A stretch of 64,000 bases of DNA from Roseovarius sp. THAF9 (GTDB lineage: Bacteria > Pseudomonadota > Alphaproteobacteria > Rhodobacterales > Rhodobacteraceae): NCBI RefSeq assembly GCF_009363715.1, contig NZ_CP045404.1, positions 3,502,001 through 3,566,000 on the forward strand, read 5' to 3'. Every line of letters begins with the position of its first letter. The first letter of the stretch is position 1. Below, piece after piece: positions 20,317 to 30,387 of this stretch. Position numbers and translations under genes: made by a program. Under the pieces are notes generated by a model. The model searched no databases, was not told the origin of the DNA, and saw only the letters and a program-made list of their open reading frames with translations.

Positions 20317-21648
20317 ATGAAACGCTTTATTCATCTGGGGCTCGCCGCAACCGCAATCGCGGTCCTGCCCCAATTTGGCTTCGCACAGGAAGCCGCCGAA
20401 GCCGAAGCAGCCGCACCGGGCTTTGACGAGATCGGCCCCTACATCATGACGACCCTGCTGTTCTGCATGGCCGGCTTCCTGGTGTTCTTCATGGCCGCAG
20501 GCTTCGCCATGCTCGAAGGCGGGCTGGTGCGCTCCAAGAACGTCACCATGCAGATGACCAAGAACATCGCGCTCTTCTCGATTGCCGCGATCATGTACTG
20601 GCTCATCGGCTTCAACACGATGTACCCGGGCGACTTCAACGGCTACTTCGCCATCGGGGGGCAGACTGTGCTCGATCCGGTGGGCGTGGCCGCGGCCGAT
20701 GCAGCGCTTGACTATGCATCCGTCGGTTCGGACTTCTTTTTCCAGCTGGTCTTCGTCGCCGCCACCGCCTCGATCGTGTCGGGCGCGCTGGCCGAGCGGA
20801 TCAAGCTGTGGCCGTTCCTGATCTTCGTCGTCATCCTGACCGGCATCATGTACCCGATCTCGGGTTCCTGGCAGTGGGGCGGCGGCTGGCTGTCCGAGGC
20901 CGGCTTCTCCGACTTCGCCGGTTCGACCGTCGTGCACTCCGTAGGTGGCTGGGCTGCTCTGGCCGGTGCCATCGTGCTCGGCCCGCGACTGGGCAAGTAC
21001 GGCAAGGACGGCAAGGTGCACCCGATGCCCGGTTCCAACCTGGCACTCGCCACTCTGGGGACTTTCATCCTTTGGCTCGGTTGGTTCGGCTTCAACGGCG
21101 GCTCGCAACTTGCCATGGGCACCGTGGGTGATGTCTCCGACGTAAGCCGCATCTTCGCCAACACCAACATGGCCGCCGCGGCCGGTGCCGTGACCGCGCT
21201 GATCCTGACCCAAGTGATGTACAAGAAACCGGACCTCACTATGGTGCTCAACGGCGCCCTCGCCGGTCTCGTTTCGATCACCGCCGAACCGCTCGCGCCC
21301 ACGCTCTTCGGTGCGCTCTGGATCGGTGCCGTGGGTGGCGTTATCGTGGTCCTGACCGTCCCGATGCTCGACAAGCTGAAAATCGACGACGTGGTCGGCG
21401 CCGTACCGGTGCACCTCTTCGCCGGTATCTGGGGCACCATCGCCGTCATCTTCTACGGCGAAGCCAACCTGATGACTCAGCTGACCGGCATCGTCGCCTA
21501 CGGTGTGTTCACCTTCGTGGGCAGCCTGATCATCTGGTTCATCCTCAAGGCCGTCATGGGCATCCGCGTCGGCGAGGAAGAAGAGATCGCAGGCCTCGAC
21601 ATGTCGGAACTGGGGATGGAAGCCTACCCCGAGTTCTCGAAGGGCTGA
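20317..21648 (+). CDS. amtB: Ammonium transporter AmtB
   Basis: A 443-residue trimeric inner-membrane ammonium channel. A signal peptide (residues 1-23, ending GFAQE) precedes eleven hydrophobic segments. The twin pore histidines are visible in STVVHSVGGWAALAGA and VGAVPVHLFAGIWGT. ATG at 20317 follows AAGAAGGGA. It is cotranscribed with glnK; GlnK would plug the pore when nitrogen is abundant. A strong terminator follows 39 bases after the stop. Confidence 0.96.
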   Translation: MKRFIHLGLAATAIAVLPQFGFAQEAAEAEAAAPGFDEIGPYIMTTLLFCMAGFLVFFMAAGFAMLEGGLVRSKNVTMQMTKNIALFSIAAIMYWLIGFNTMYPGDFNGYFAIGGQTVLDPVGVAAADAALDYASVGSDFFFQLVFVAATASIVSGALAERIKLWPFLIFVVILTGIMYPISGSWQWGGGWLSEAGFSDFAGSTVVHSVGGWAALAGAIVLGPRLGKYGKDGKVHPMPGSNLALATLGTFILWLGWFGFNGGSQLAMGTVGDVSDVSRIFANTNMAAAAGAVTALILTQVMYKKPDLTMVLNGALAGLVSITAEPLAPTLFGALWIGAVGGVIVVLTVPMLDKLKIDDVVGAVPVHLFAGIWGTIAVIFYGEANLMTQLTGIVAYGVFTFVGSLIIWFILKAVMGIRVGEEEEIAGLDMSELGMEAYPEFSKG

Positions 21649-21687
21649 GACCAAATCAGTATGGGTCCTCCCGACCCTTGACACTGA

Positions 21688-21713
21688 CCCGGGCGTTCGC
21701 GCCCGGGTTTTTT
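21688..21713 (+). terminator. Intrinsic terminator of glnK-amtB
   Basis: A perfect 8-bp stem (CCCGGGCG with CGCCCGGG) closes on a TTCG tetraloop at 21696-21699 and is followed by six T residues. This is the best-formed terminator type in the window. Confidence 0.92.
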
Positions 21714-21774
21714 CTTTCGCCCCGGGGATCGAACGCCATTGCGGTCCATGCTCCCGCGCCCTAGCTCTGGTTCC

Positions 21775-22671
21775 ATGTTCGACGCCTACCGCCCGCACGA
21801 AGCCCTTGTTCACCCGGCGCGCCCCACCGCCTCGCTCGTGCGCCTGGTGCTGGGCGCCGTCATGCTGGCAGTGCTGTTCCTGTCGCTGATCTTCGCCGCC
21901 TCGGCGCTGCTGAACATCGTGGCGCCCGCGACCTCCTGGGACAGCACTTTCGGCGATCTGGAAACCGGCGACACCCCGGCCGGCGTTCTGGCCAACCTCT
22001 ACCTCTTCGGCTTCATCATCGTCGCCCTAGCCATGACGGGCCGCGCCATCCATGGCCGTGCGCTGCCCAGCTTCGTCGGTGACCTGCGCCTTGCACGGCT
22101 CCATTTCGCCCGCGTCTGCCTGTACATGGTCGGGCTGCACCTCGCGCTGTCGATCCTGCTGCCCGCCACGCCCGGCCTCACGCCCGAGGCAAATATCGAC
22201 ACCACCCGCTGGCTGACCTTCCTGCCGCTCGCCCTGCCCGCCCTACTGATCCAGACCGGGGCCGAGGAACTGGTCTTTCGCGGCTACCTGCAAAGCCAGC
22301 TCGCCGCCCGCTTCGCCAATCCCCGCATCTGGATCATTGTCCCGTCCATGTGCTTCGGCATGCTGCATTACGACCCCGCCATCAACGGCGACGCCACCTG
22401 GCTGATAGTCGGCTGGGCCACGCTCTTCGGCATCGCCGCCGCCGACCTCACGGCCCGCACCGGCACCATCGGCGCCGCCCTCGGCCTGCATTTCGTCAAC
22501 AACTTCTTCGCCATTCTCGTCGCCGCACCCGCGGGCAATTTCGACGGCCTGGCGCTCTACACCTACCCCTTTGCCCTCGGTGACACCGATGCGCTCTGGC
22601 TCTGGGCGCCGCTCGACCTGATGCTCTTGCTGGTCAGTTGGCTCACCGCGCGCCTCGCCCTGCGCGTCTGA
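21775..22671 (+). CDS. CPBP family intramembrane metalloprotease (CAAX-like)
   Basis: A 298-residue polytopic membrane protein of the CPBP/Rce1 superfamily. All three motifs are present: the catalytic EE in [17 protein letters not shown], the FGMLHYDP histidine, and LHFVNNFFA. About eight hydrophobic segments are visible. Bacterial members are often putative prenyl-protein or bacteriocin-related proteases; nothing nearby indicates a substrate. ATG at 21775 gives [20 protein letters not shown], a start seen in Rhodobacterales homologues as I remember them. Confidence 0.88.
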   Translation: MFDAYRPHEALVHPARPTASLVRLVLGAVMLAVLFLSLIFAASALLNIVAPATSWDSTFGDLETGDTPAGVLANLYLFGFIIVALAMTGRAIHGRALPSFVGDLRLARLHFARVCLYMVGLHLALSILLPATPGLTPEANIDTTRWLTFLPLALPALLIQTGAEELVFRGYLQSQLAARFANPRIWIIVPSMCFGMLHYDPAINGDATWLIVGWATLFGIAAADLTARTGTIGAALGLHFVNNFFAILVAAPAGNFDGLALYTYPFALGDTDALWLWAPLDLMLLLVSWLTARLALRV

Positions 22672-22732
22672 TTGCATTTCCCCGCGCCACGCCTTATCTC
22701 AAGGGCGATTTGCAACGGGAACTGGGCCACAG

Positions 22733-23695
22733 ATGAACTGGATCACCAATTACGTGCGTCCGCGCATCAACTCGATCTTCTCGCGCCGCGAGATCCCCGA
22801 GAACCTGTGGACCAAGTGCGACGAATGCGGAACCATGCTGTTCCACCGCGAATTGCGGGAAAACCTCAACGTCTGCACGTCCTGTGGCCACCACATGGCC
22901 ATTACCCCGCGCGACCGCTTCACCGCGCTGTTCGACGGCGGCACCTTCACGCAAGTGTCCGTGCCCCAGCCCACCGCCGACCCGCTGCATTTCCGCGACC
23001 AGAAGAAATATCCCGACCGCCTGCGCGCCGCGCAAAAGGCAACCGGAGAGACCGAGGCGATGCTGGTGGCCTCCGGCGAAATCGGCCGCACCCCCATCGT
23101 CGCGGCGGCCCAGGATTTCTCCTTCATGGCCGGGTCCATGGGCATGTATGTGGGCAACGCCATCATCGCCGCCGCCGAGGAGGCCGTGAAGCTCAACCGC
23201 CCCCTCGTGCTCTTCTCCGCCGCGGGCGGCGCGCGCATGCAGGAAGGCATACTGTCGCTGATGCAGATGCCCCGCACCACCGTCGCCCTGCAGATGCTCA
23301 AAGAGGCCGGCCTGCCCTATATCGTCGTGCTGACCCACCCCACCACGGGCGGCGTCACCGCGTCCTACGCCATGCTGGGCGACGTGCATATTGCGGAACC
23401 CAACGCGCTGATCTGCTTCGCCGGCCCCCGCGTCATAGAACAGACCATCCGTGAAAAACTGCCCGAGGGCTTCCAGCGCGCCGAATACCTGCTGGATCAC
23501 GGCATGCTCGACCGCGTGACCCCGCGCGGCGAAATGCGCACCGAACTCATCACCATCCTGCGCATGCTCATGAACCTGCCGCCCGCTGTCACCGCCGACC
23601 TCCCCGCCCCCGAGCTTCCGGTTGAGGAAGAGCCTCAGGACGCGGCACAGCCCGACACGGCCGAGGAACAGACCGCGGACGAAGCCGACAAATGA
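22733..23695 (+). CDS. accD: Acetyl-CoA carboxylase carboxyltransferase subunit beta
   Basis: A 320-residue subunit that, with AccA, transfers the carboxyl group from biotin to acetyl-CoA in the first step of fatty acid synthesis. The N-terminal zinc ribbon uses Cys29, Cys32, Cys48 and Cys51 (CDEC and CTSC). The carboxyltransferase core contains [13 protein letters not shown] and [13 protein letters not shown]. The last 25 residues form an acidic Glu/Asp/Pro tail. It overlaps folC by 4 bases, the same accD-folC coupling found in many proteobacteria. Confidence 0.97.
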   Translation: MNWITNYVRPRINSIFSRREIPENLWTKCDECGTMLFHRELRENLNVCTSCGHHMAITPRDRFTALFDGGTFTQVSVPQPTADPLHFRDQKKYPDRLRAAQKATGETEAMLVASGEIGRTPIVAAAQDFSFMAGSMGMYVGNAIIAAAEEAVKLNRPLVLFSAAGGARMQEGILSLMQMPRTTVALQMLKEAGLPYIVVLTHPTTGGVTASYAMLGDVHIAEPNALICFAGPRVIEQTIREKLPEGFQRAEYLLDHGMLDRVTPRGEMRTELITILRMLMNLPPAVTADLPAPELPVEEEPQDAAQPDTAEEQTADEADK

Positions 23696-24966
23696 CCGCC
23701 CCCACATCGGACGTCATCCTCGACCGGATGATGGCCCTGCACCCCAAGATCATCGACCTCACGCTCGACCGGGTCTGGCGCCTGCTCGATGCGCTCGGCA
23801 ACCCGCAGAACGATCTGCCCCCGGTGATCCACATCGCCGGCACCAACGGCAAGGGCTCGACGCTGGCCATGATCCGCGCCGGCATCGAGGGCGCGGGGAA
23901 AACCGCCCACGCCTACACCTCGCCCCACCTCGCCCGCTTCCACGAACGCATCCGGCTCGCGGGCGAGTTGATCACCGAGCCGCACCTGACCGAGGTGCTC
24001 GATGAATGCTACGCCGCCAACGGCGATGCGCCCATCACCTATTTCGAGATCACCACCTGCGCCGCCATCCTCGCCATGGCGCGCAACAAGGCCGATTACA
24101 CCCTGCTCGAAGTGGGCTTGGGCGGACGGCTCGATGCCACCAATGTCGTGGCCAGGCCCGCGCTCACCATCATCACGCCCGTGTCGATGGACCACGAGCA
24201 ATATCTCGGTGACACGCTGGCCAAGATCGCCGGCGAAAAGGCCGGCATCCTCAAGCGTGGCGTCACCTGCGTCGTCGGCCCGCAGGACGAGGAAGGCATG
24301 GACGCCATCGAGGCTGCCGCCCAGCGTCTGGGCGCGCCCCTTCTGGCCCACGGCCAGCACTGGCACGTCACCACCGAGCGTGGACGTCTCATCTATCAGG
24401 ACGAAACCGGCCTCCGCGACCTGCCCCTGCCCAACCTGCCCGGCGCGCACCAGTACGAGAACGCGGGCGCTGCAATCGCCGCCCTGCGTCACCTGCAACT
24501 TGGCGATGCCGCAATCGAGTCGGCGGTCACGCACGCCCACTGGCCCGCCCGGATGCAACGCCTCTCGACCGGCCCGCTGGCCGAGGCCGCACCGCAGGCC
24601 GAACTCTGGCTCGACGGCGGCCACAACCCCGCCGCGGGCCGCGCGCTTGCCACGCACTTGGCCGCCCTGCCGCCCCGCCCCACGCACCTGGTCTGCGGCA
24701 TGCTCAACACCAAGGATATCTCGGGCTACCTCTCGCCACTGGCCGGCGTCGCGCAAAGCCTCACCGCCATCTCCATCCCCGGCGAGGCGAACACCCTGCC
24801 CGCCGAAGACACCGCCACCGCCGCCGCCAATGTCGGCCTGCCCTCAGGCACCGCCCCCAGCGACCGCGCAGCCATCGAGGACATCGCCGCCAAGGATCCA
24901 AACGCCCGCATCCTGATCTGCGGCTCGCTCTACCTCGCCGGCGCTATCCTGCGCGAGAATGGCTGA
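23692..24966 (+). CDS. folC: Bifunctional dihydrofolate synthase/folylpolyglutamate synthase
   Basis: A 424-residue Mur-ligase-like enzyme that adds glutamate to dihydropteroate and to folates, using ATP. The P-loop [11 protein letters not shown] is at residues 47-57. [16 protein letters not shown] is the omega-loop region, and [13 protein letters not shown] follows near 140. The C-terminal domain has [14 protein letters not shown]. Length is normal. ATG at 23692 overlaps the accD stop, so the two are translationally coupled. Confidence 0.96.
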   Translation: MTAPTSDVILDRMMALHPKIIDLTLDRVWRLLDALGNPQNDLPPVIHIAGTNGKGSTLAMIRAGIEGAGKTAHAYTSPHLARFHERIRLAGELITEPHLTEVLDECYAANGDAPITYFEITTCAAILAMARNKADYTLLEVGLGGRLDATNVVARPALTIITPVSMDHEQYLGDTLAKIAGEKAGILKRGVTCVVGPQDEEGMDAIEAAAQRLGAPLLAHGQHWHVTTERGRLIYQDETGLRDLPLPNLPGAHQYENAGAAIAALRHLQLGDAAIESAVTHAHWPARMQRLSTGPLAEAAPQAELWLDGGHNPAAGRALATHLAALPPRPTHLVCGMLNTKDISGYLSPLAGVAQSLTAISIPGEANTLPAEDTATAAANVGLPSGTAPSDRAAIEDIAAKDPNARILICGSLYLAGAILRENG

Positions 24967-24996
24967 TCGGATGCTTGTGGTCGTGCCTCCGGCATA

Positions 24997-25055
24997 AGTA
25001 TTTGAAGAACAATGAAAGCCGGGGCGACCAAACCTTTCATTGTTCAAGAAATACT
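24997..25055. repeat. Imperfect inverted repeat between convergent genes
   Basis: AGTATTTGAAGAACAATGAAAG (24997-25018) pairs with CTTTCATTGTTCAAGAAATACT (25034-25055): twelve inner bases pair perfectly and the outer six to seven with interruptions. The 15-base loop is GC-rich. It follows folC and precedes the end of the dehydrogenase gene on the other strand, so it could end either transcript. Confidence 0.55.
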
Positions 25056-25122
25056 CAAATAGGGCGGGCAGCACAGGGCAAGACCGTCTGAGTTTTTCAA
25101 TCTGAATGACGACAACGGTGCG

Positions 25123-25175
25123 CCCGCCCCGGGCCTGACCCGGGACCTTCGAGGGTGGGTAATAACCTACGCGCC
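25123..25175. repeat. Intergenic hairpin repeat, copy B
   Basis: This matches copy A module for module: a GC-rich near-palindrome (CCCCGGGCCTGACCCGGGA) and then a hairpin at 25155-25170 with stem GTGGGT/AACCTAC-type pairing (one G-U) and an AATA loop, ending ACGCGCC as in copy A. It lies between convergent gene ends, like copy A. Confidence 0.65.
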
Positions 25176-25180
25176 GGGGC

Positions 25181-26047
25181 TTAGCCCGCACGCGCCTCCT
25201 CTTCCGCCAACAACGCGGTCAATCCCGCCTTGTAATCCGGATAGATCAGCTCGACCCCCAACTCGTCCTTGATCCGGCTGTTATCCACCCGTTTCGACTC
25301 CGCATAGAACGACCGCGCCATCGGGCTCATGTCCGCGTCCTCGAAACTCACCGCCGGGGGCATCGGCACGCCCAGCAATTCCGCGGCATAGCCAATCACG
25401 TCCTGTGGCGGCGCCGGATCGTCGTCGCAGACATTATAGGCCGCACCCGGATTGGGCCGCTTGATCGACGCCTCCAGCACCTGCGCGATATCCTCCACAT
25501 GGGTCCGGCTGAACACCTGGCCTTCCTTGATGATCCGCCGCGCCGTGCCCTTTCGCACCTTCTCGAACGGGCCGCGCCCGGGGCCGTAGATGCCCGCCAG
25601 CCGGAAGATATGCAACGGAAGGCCCGGAATACCGGCCCAGGCCGCCTCGGCCACAACCCGCCTGCGGCCCCGCTCGGTCGACGGCTCCAGCGGGCTGTCC
25701 TCGGTCACCCAATCGCCCTCGTGGTCGCCGTAAACGCCGGTGGTCGACAGGTACCCGGCCCAATCCAGCCGTCCGGCTACCTTGGCGATGTCATCCCCCA
25801 GAGCATTCAGCACCGGGTCGCCGTCCTCCCGCGGACTGACAGAGGTCAGCAGATGCGTCGCCTCTCCCAGCGCCCCGGACAGGTCACTTCCGGGCCAGAC
25901 CACGCCTTCCACGCCCTCGTCCGCCAGCGCCTTGGCCTTCTCTTCGCTCCGCGTCGTCCCGATCACGCGCCAGCCCTGCGGCACCAGCCGCCTTGCCAGC
26001 GCCCGCGCCGAAAACCCGTGCCCGAAGGACAGCAACACCTTGCCCAT
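25181..26047 (-). CDS. NAD(P)-binding SDR/epimerase-like protein (YeeZ-type)
   Basis: A 288-residue Rossmann-fold protein of the extended SDR superfamily. The N-terminus KVLLSFGHGFSARALARRL replaces the usual GxGxxG by GHGFSA, as in YeeZ-like members. YLSTTGVYGDHEGDWVTED holds the catalytic serine/tyrosine region (TTGVYG). No substrate is evident. ATG at 26047 follows AAGGAGAA; an in-frame upstream extension to 26125 has no homology. It is 17 bases downstream of the VOC gene and probably cotranscribed with it. Confidence 0.82.
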   Translation of the reverse strand: MGKVLLSFGHGFSARALARRLVPQGWRVIGTTRSEEKAKALADEGVEGVVWPGSDLSGALGEATHLLTSVSPREDGDPVLNALGDDIAKVAGRLDWAGYLSTTGVYGDHEGDWVTEDSPLEPSTERGRRRVVAEAAWAGIPGLPLHIFRLAGIYGPGRGPFEKVRKGTARRIIKEGQVFSRTHVEDIAQVLEASIKRPNPGAAYNVCDDDPAPPQDVIGYAAELLGVPMPPAVSFEDADMSPMARSFYAESKRVDNSRIKDELGVELIYPDYKAGLTALLAEEEARAG

Positions 26048-26064
26048 GCGTTTCTCCTTGTGCC

Positions 26065-26502
26065 TCACCCGGCTGATATATCCTCCAGCGGCCGCGACGC
26101 CACCCAGGCATAGCCGTTCTCGCACAGGATGGTGGTCTCGCGCAGGCCATGCGGCTTGTCCGTCGGCGCCTGCAACACGTGCCCGCCCGCGGCCTCGGCC
26201 TTGGCCGCCGCCTCGTCCGGGTCGCTGTCGAAAAGGTGGAGCTGCGCCCCCGCGCCGCGTGGGCCGCTTTCGGGCAACAGCCCCAGCGCGGGATGGCTGC
26301 CATAGGTCCCGTCCGCATGCAGCTGCATCAGCTGATCGCCATAGAGCATGATCGCGAAATCCCCGCTCACCCGGTGGGCCGTCATCCCGAACACCGTTTC
26401 CAGAAACGCCACCTCGCGCTTCACGTCCCGCACCAGCAGGTTCAGCCCCAGCCCCCGCAGCGACGCGCCGAACACCTCCGGCCTGACCGTCTCGAAATCC
26501 AT
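26065..26502 (-). CDS. VOC/glyoxalase superfamily protein
   Basis: A 145-residue protein with the paired beta-alpha-beta-beta-beta modules of the vicinal oxygen chelate fold (LGLNLLVRDVKREVAFLETVFGMTAHR; AQLHLFDSDPDEAAAKAEAAGGHVLQAPTDKPHGLRET). Metal-binding positions are not convincingly complete, so a catalytic role is unproven. ATG at 26502 follows GGAGGGGG. It precedes the SDR-like gene and is divergent from the AMP nucleosidase gene. Confidence 0.8.
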   Translation of the reverse strand: MDFETVRPEVFGASLRGLGLNLLVRDVKREVAFLETVFGMTAHRVSGDFAIMLYGDQLMQLHADGTYGSHPALGLLPESGPRGAGAQLHLFDSDPDEAAAKAEAAGGHVLQAPTDKPHGLRETTILCENGYAWVASRPLEDISAG

Positions 26503-26596
26503 CGCCCCCTCCCGCGCAGCCAAATCCGCGCCAGCTTGCGAAGCGCCCATTGCTCTGTCAACGTGCGCCGCACAAGTTTATTGTAACGGGTACACC

Positions 26597-28081
26597 ATGG
26601 CTCAGACCGCCGATGACGGCCGCTATCACAGCCCCCAAGCCCCCGCGCCGCAAAACTTCACCGAGGCCGCGGCGGCGGTGGCGCATCTCGTGGCCCTCTA
26701 CGACGATGCGGTGCGCTTCCTGTGCGAGGCGTTCCAGGCGGCGATGCTGAACGGCCAGCCCTCGCGCCCCGTCCGCGCCTTCTACCCCGAGATCCGCATC
26801 AGCACCTCCAGCTATGCCAAGATCGACAGCCGGCTCAGCTTCGGCCATCTGGCCGAGCCGGGCACCTACAGCACGACCGTCACCCGGCCGCGCATGTTCC
26901 GCAACTACCTGACCCAGCAGATCGGCCTCCTGCTGGACAATCACGAGGTGCCGGTGACCATCGGCGTGTCGGACACGCCCATGCCGGTGCATTTCGCCGT
27001 GGCCAACGACGCCTCCATCACCGTCCCGCAACAGGGCGCGTCCGATTTCACCCTGCGTGATTATTTCGACGTGCCGGACCTGTCGAACACCAACGACGAT
27101 ATCGTCAACGGCACCTACACCGTGATGCAGGAGGACCCCGCGCCGCTTGCCCCCTTCACGGCCCAGCGCGTGGACTATTCCCTCGCCCGGCTCGCGCATT
27201 ACACCGCCACCGCGGCCGAGCATTTCCAGAACCACGTTCTATTCACCAACTACCAGTTCTACGTGGCCGAGTTCGAGGCCTTCGCCCGCAAGATGCTGGC
27301 AGATCCCGACAGCGGCTACGACAGCCTCATAGGCCCCGGCGACGCGCAGATCACCGGCCCCGACGAGGTGCTGCGCCCCACCTCCAAGTTGCCGCAGATG
27401 CCCACCTACCACCTCAAGCGCAAGGACAGCAGCGGCATCACGCTGGTGAATATCGGCGTCGGCCCCTCCAACGCCAAGACGGCGACCGACCACATCGCCG
27501 TCCTGCGCCCGCACGCATGGATCATGGTCGGGCACTGTGCCGGCCTGCGCAACTCGCAGTCACTGGGCGATTTCGTCCTTGCCCATGCGTATTTGCGCGA
27601 AGACGCGGTGCTCGATGCCGACCTGCCCGCCTGGGTGCCCATCCCGGCGCTGGCCGAGGTGCAGATCGCGCTGGAACAGGCCGTCGCCGCCGAGACCGAA
27701 CTGGAAGGCTACGCGCTGAAAAGCGTCATGCGCACCGGCACCGTGGCCAGCTTCGACAACCGTAATTGGGAGCTGCGCGACCAGTCCGGCCCGGTCCAGC
27801 GCCTTAGCCAGTCCCGCGCCATCGCGCTCGACATGGAAAGTGCCACCATCGCCGCCAACGGCTTTCGCTTCCGGGTGCCCTACGGCACCCTGCTGTGCGT
27901 CTCGGACAAGCCCCTGCACGGCGAGCTGAAACTGCCGGGCATGGCCAGCGATTTCTACAAGACACAGGTCTCGCGCCACCTGATGGTCGGCATCCGCGCG
28001 ATGGAACACATCCGCGACATGCCCCTGGAACGCATCCACAGCCGCAAGCTGCGCAGCTTCGACGAAACCGCGTTCCTCTAG
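26597..28081 (+). CDS. amn: AMP nucleosidase
   Basis: A 494-residue enzyme that hydrolyses AMP to adenine and ribose 5-phosphate, buffering the adenylate pool. The C-terminal nucleoside-phosphorylase-like domain shows NIGVGPSNAKTATDHIAVLRPH and IMVGHCAGLRNSQSLGDFVLAHAY, and the purine site ALDMESATIAANGFRFRVPYG. The N-terminal regulatory domain is complete. Length matches E. coli Amn (484). ATG at 26597 was chosen over a longer upstream frame because MAQTADDGRYHSPQ leads straight into the domain. Confidence 0.94.
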   Translation: MAQTADDGRYHSPQAPAPQNFTEAAAAVAHLVALYDDAVRFLCEAFQAAMLNGQPSRPVRAFYPEIRISTSSYAKIDSRLSFGHLAEPGTYSTTVTRPRMFRNYLTQQIGLLLDNHEVPVTIGVSDTPMPVHFAVANDASITVPQQGASDFTLRDYFDVPDLSNTNDDIVNGTYTVMQEDPAPLAPFTAQRVDYSLARLAHYTATAAEHFQNHVLFTNYQFYVAEFEAFARKMLADPDSGYDSLIGPGDAQITGPDEVLRPTSKLPQMPTYHLKRKDSSGITLVNIGVGPSNAKTATDHIAVLRPHAWIMVGHCAGLRNSQSLGDFVLAHAYLREDAVLDADLPAWVPIPALAEVQIALEQAVAAETELEGYALKSVMRTGTVASFDNRNWELRDQSGPVQRLSQSRAIALDMESATIAANGFRFRVPYGTLLCVSDKPLHGELKLPGMASDFYKTQVSRHLMVGIRAMEHIRDMPLERIHSRKLRSFDETAFL

Positions 28082-28110
28082 GCGCCACACGGCACACAAG
28101 CACACCGGCC

Positions 28111-28130
28111 CCGGTCCTGATCCGGGACCT
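28111..28130. repeat. Partial intergenic repeat, copy C (first module only)
   Basis: CCGGTCCTGATCCGGGACCT matches the palindromic first module of copies A and B, 30 bases after the amn stop. The GNRA-type hairpin module is absent. Confidence 0.5.
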
Positions 28131-28295
28131 CCCGACCTGCTGTTCCCGCATCGCTCAAACCAGCCGCAAACCGACCGGAATCCGGCACCCTACGGCACCG
28201 TTTTGCTTACATAAATTGAAAATCCTCGCGCCGACTCGCCTTTTGCGTCTACGCTGTCCGAATTCCGATCCGGAATAAAAAGACAGGAGAGAACA

Positions 28296-28730
28296 ATGTC
28301 AAAAAAACTGGTCCTGGGATTTGACGACAGTGAAAGCGCCAAGGCGGCACTCGACTTCGCAACCACCCTGGCAAAGGCACAAGGCGCGGAAATCGTCGTC
28401 GCCCACGTGCTGGAATGGTCCCCTTATTCCTTCCTGACACAGGAAGAGCTCGCCGAACGGCACCAGCGGCGCAAAGAGGAACTGGCCCGCGCCGAGGAGG
28501 CATTGCTCAAGCCCGTTCTGAAACAGTTGACCGATGCCGGCATCACCGCCACCACGGTCCTGCGCTACGGTCATATCGCCGACACGCTGGTCGACATCAT
28601 CAAGGAGAACAGCGCCGAGCAGATCGTGATCGGCCGCACCGGCCATTCCGCCCTGTCCTCGCGCCTCTTCGGCTCGGTCGCGGGCAGCCTCGCACAGGCG
28701 GCACCCGTGCCGGTCACCATCGTGCCGTGA
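28296..28730 (+). CDS. Universal stress protein (UspA family)
   Basis: A 144-residue single-domain Usp. The ATP-binding motif G-2x-G-9x-G-(S/A) is intact as IGRTGHSALSSRLFGSVAGS, so it should belong to the nucleotide-binding class. The start MSKKLVLGFDDSESAKAALDFA is typical, with AGGAGAG upstream of ATG 28296. It lies 41 bases before the symporter gene, suggesting that it modulates that transporter; such Usp-transporter pairs are common. Confidence 0.93.
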   Translation: MSKKLVLGFDDSESAKAALDFATTLAKAQGAEIVVAHVLEWSPYSFLTQEELAERHQRRKEELARAEEALLKPVLKQLTDAGITATTVLRYGHIADTLVDIIKENSAEQIVIGRTGHSALSSRLFGSVAGSLAQAAPVPVTIVP

Positions 28731-28771
28731 CCACGCGCCAAACATTCAACGACAAGTATCGAGGGACACAG

Positions 28772-30316
28772 ATGAAACATGCATTCAAGACGCCGCTTCT
28801 GGCGCTCTTCGCCCTGCTGGCGCTCAGCGCCCCGGCCCTGGCGCAATCCATCGACGAACGGGTCAACGAGATCTTCGCCAATTCCACCGGCTGGTTCGTC
28901 AGCCTGATCTTCTCCGACTTTCCCGGCACCAGTTTCCCCTGGATCGTGGGCTGGTTGGTGATCGCCGCCACCGTCTTCACCATCTATTTCGGCGTGGTGC
29001 AATTCCGTTGGGTCGGCCACTCCATCGCGCTCGTGAAAGGCGACTATTCCGACCCCAACGACGCGGGCGAGGTCAGCCACTTCCAGGCGCTCGCCACGGC
29101 GCTTTCGGGCACGGTCGGCCTTGGTAACATCGCGGGCGTCGCGGTCGCCATCGGCATCGGCGGTCCGGGGGCCACGTTCTGGATGATCCTCGCCGGCCTC
29201 ATGGGCATGGCATCGAAATTCACCGAATGTACGCTGGGCGTGAAATACCGCAACGAATACCCCGATGGCAAAGTCTCGGGCGGCCCGATGTATTACCTCT
29301 CCAAGGGCTTCAAGGAGCGCGGCATCTTCGGTGGCGGCATCCTGGCTGTTCTTTTCTCGATCTTCTGCATCCTCGGCGCGCTTGGCGGCGGCAACATGTT
29401 CCAGGCCAACCAGGCCCACGCGCAGCTTTCGAACGTGCTGGGCGACTATCCCGGCTGGATCACCGGCCTCGTCATGGCGTCGGTCGTCTTCGCCGTGATC
29501 GTCGGCGGGCTTAAATCCATCGCCAAGGTTACCGAAAAGGTCGTACCGTTCATGGGCATCCTCTATGTCGGCACCGCGCTTGTCATCATCCTGATGAACT
29601 ATGACCAGATCGGCACCGCCTTCGGGCGCATCTTCGAGGGCGCCTTCACCGGCCTCGGCGTCGCCGGCGGTATGGTCGGCGCGCTGATCCAGGGCTTCCG
29701 CCGCGCCGCGTTCTCAAACGAGGCGGGCGTGGGCTCGGCGGCCATCGCCCACTCTGCTGTGCGCACCAAGGAGCCGATCACCGAAGGTTTCGTGTCACTG
29801 CTGGAACCCTTCATCGACACGGTCGTGGTCTGCACCATGACCGCGCTGGTGATCATCATCACCGACCAGCTGGTCACCGACCCCGAAACCGGCCTCTTCG
29901 TGCTGAACGAGGCGGGCACCGCGATCCAGACCGTCGGCGACAATTCCGGCGTCGCGCTGACCTCTGCGGCGTTCCAGTCCTCGATCGACGGGTTCAAGTA
30001 CATCCTGGCGCTGGCGGTGATCCTCTTCGCCTTCTCCACGATGCTCAGCTGGTCCTACTACGGGCTGAAGGCCTGGACCTACCTCTTCGGCGAGGGCCAG
30101 ACGAAAGAGCTGATCTTCAAGCTGATCTTCTGCGTCTTCGTGGTGATCGGCGCGGCCTCCAGCCTCGGCCCGGTGATCGACTTCTCCGACGCGGCGATCT
30201 TTGCCATGGCGGTGGTCAACGTGCTGGGCCTCTACTTCCTGATGCCGATCGTCAAGCGCGAACTGCAGAGCTACGCCGCGCGCCTGCGCTCGGGCGAGAT
30301 CAAGAAGTACAAGTAA
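28772..30316 (+). CDS. Sodium:alanine symporter (AGCS family)
   Basis: A 514-residue inner-membrane amino acid:Na+ symporter. It starts with a cleavable signal (MKHAFKTPLLALFALLALSAPALAQ), which AGCS members of this group have before about ten membrane helices. The family signature GTVGLGNIAGVAVAIGIGGPGATFWM is near residues 110-135. Later FSNEAGVGSAAIAHSA marks the second conserved loop. ATG at 28772 follows GAGGGACA. Substrate is probably alanine or glycine. A 12-bp stem terminator follows. Confidence 0.93.
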   Translation: MKHAFKTPLLALFALLALSAPALAQSIDERVNEIFANSTGWFVSLIFSDFPGTSFPWIVGWLVIAATVFTIYFGVVQFRWVGHSIALVKGDYSDPNDAGEVSHFQALATALSGTVGLGNIAGVAVAIGIGGPGATFWMILAGLMGMASKFTECTLGVKYRNEYPDGKVSGGPMYYLSKGFKERGIFGGGILAVLFSIFCILGALGGGNMFQANQAHAQLSNVLGDYPGWITGLVMASVVFAVIVGGLKSIAKVTEKVVPFMGILYVGTALVIILMNYDQIGTAFGRIFEGAFTGLGVAGGMVGALIQGFRRAAFSNEAGVGSAAIAHSAVRTKEPITEGFVSLLEPFIDTVVVCTMTALVIIITDQLVTDPETGLFVLNEAGTAIQTVGDNSGVALTSAAFQSSIDGFKYILALAVILFAFSTMLSWSYYGLKAWTYLFGEGQTKELIFKLIFCVFVVIGAASSLGPVIDFSDAAIFAMAVVNVLGLYFLMPIVKRELQSYAARLRSGEIKKYK

Positions 30317-30356
30317 GGCACTCCGGTCCCGCACCCGGGGCCGCCAAATGAACGAC

Positions 30357-30387
30357 ACCGCCCCCGCAGGATCTGCGGGGGCGGTTT
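30357..30387 (+). terminator. Intrinsic terminator after the AGCS symporter
   Basis: A 12-bp perfect stem (ACCGCCCCCGCA, 30357-30368, with TGCGGGGGCGGT, 30374-30385) and a 5-base loop are followed by a short TTT run. Confidence 0.8.

Noticed and set aside
20083..21813. A 576-codon minus-strand frame opposite amtB
   Set aside because: It is the antisense strand of glnK-amtB and lacks any plausible start or function.
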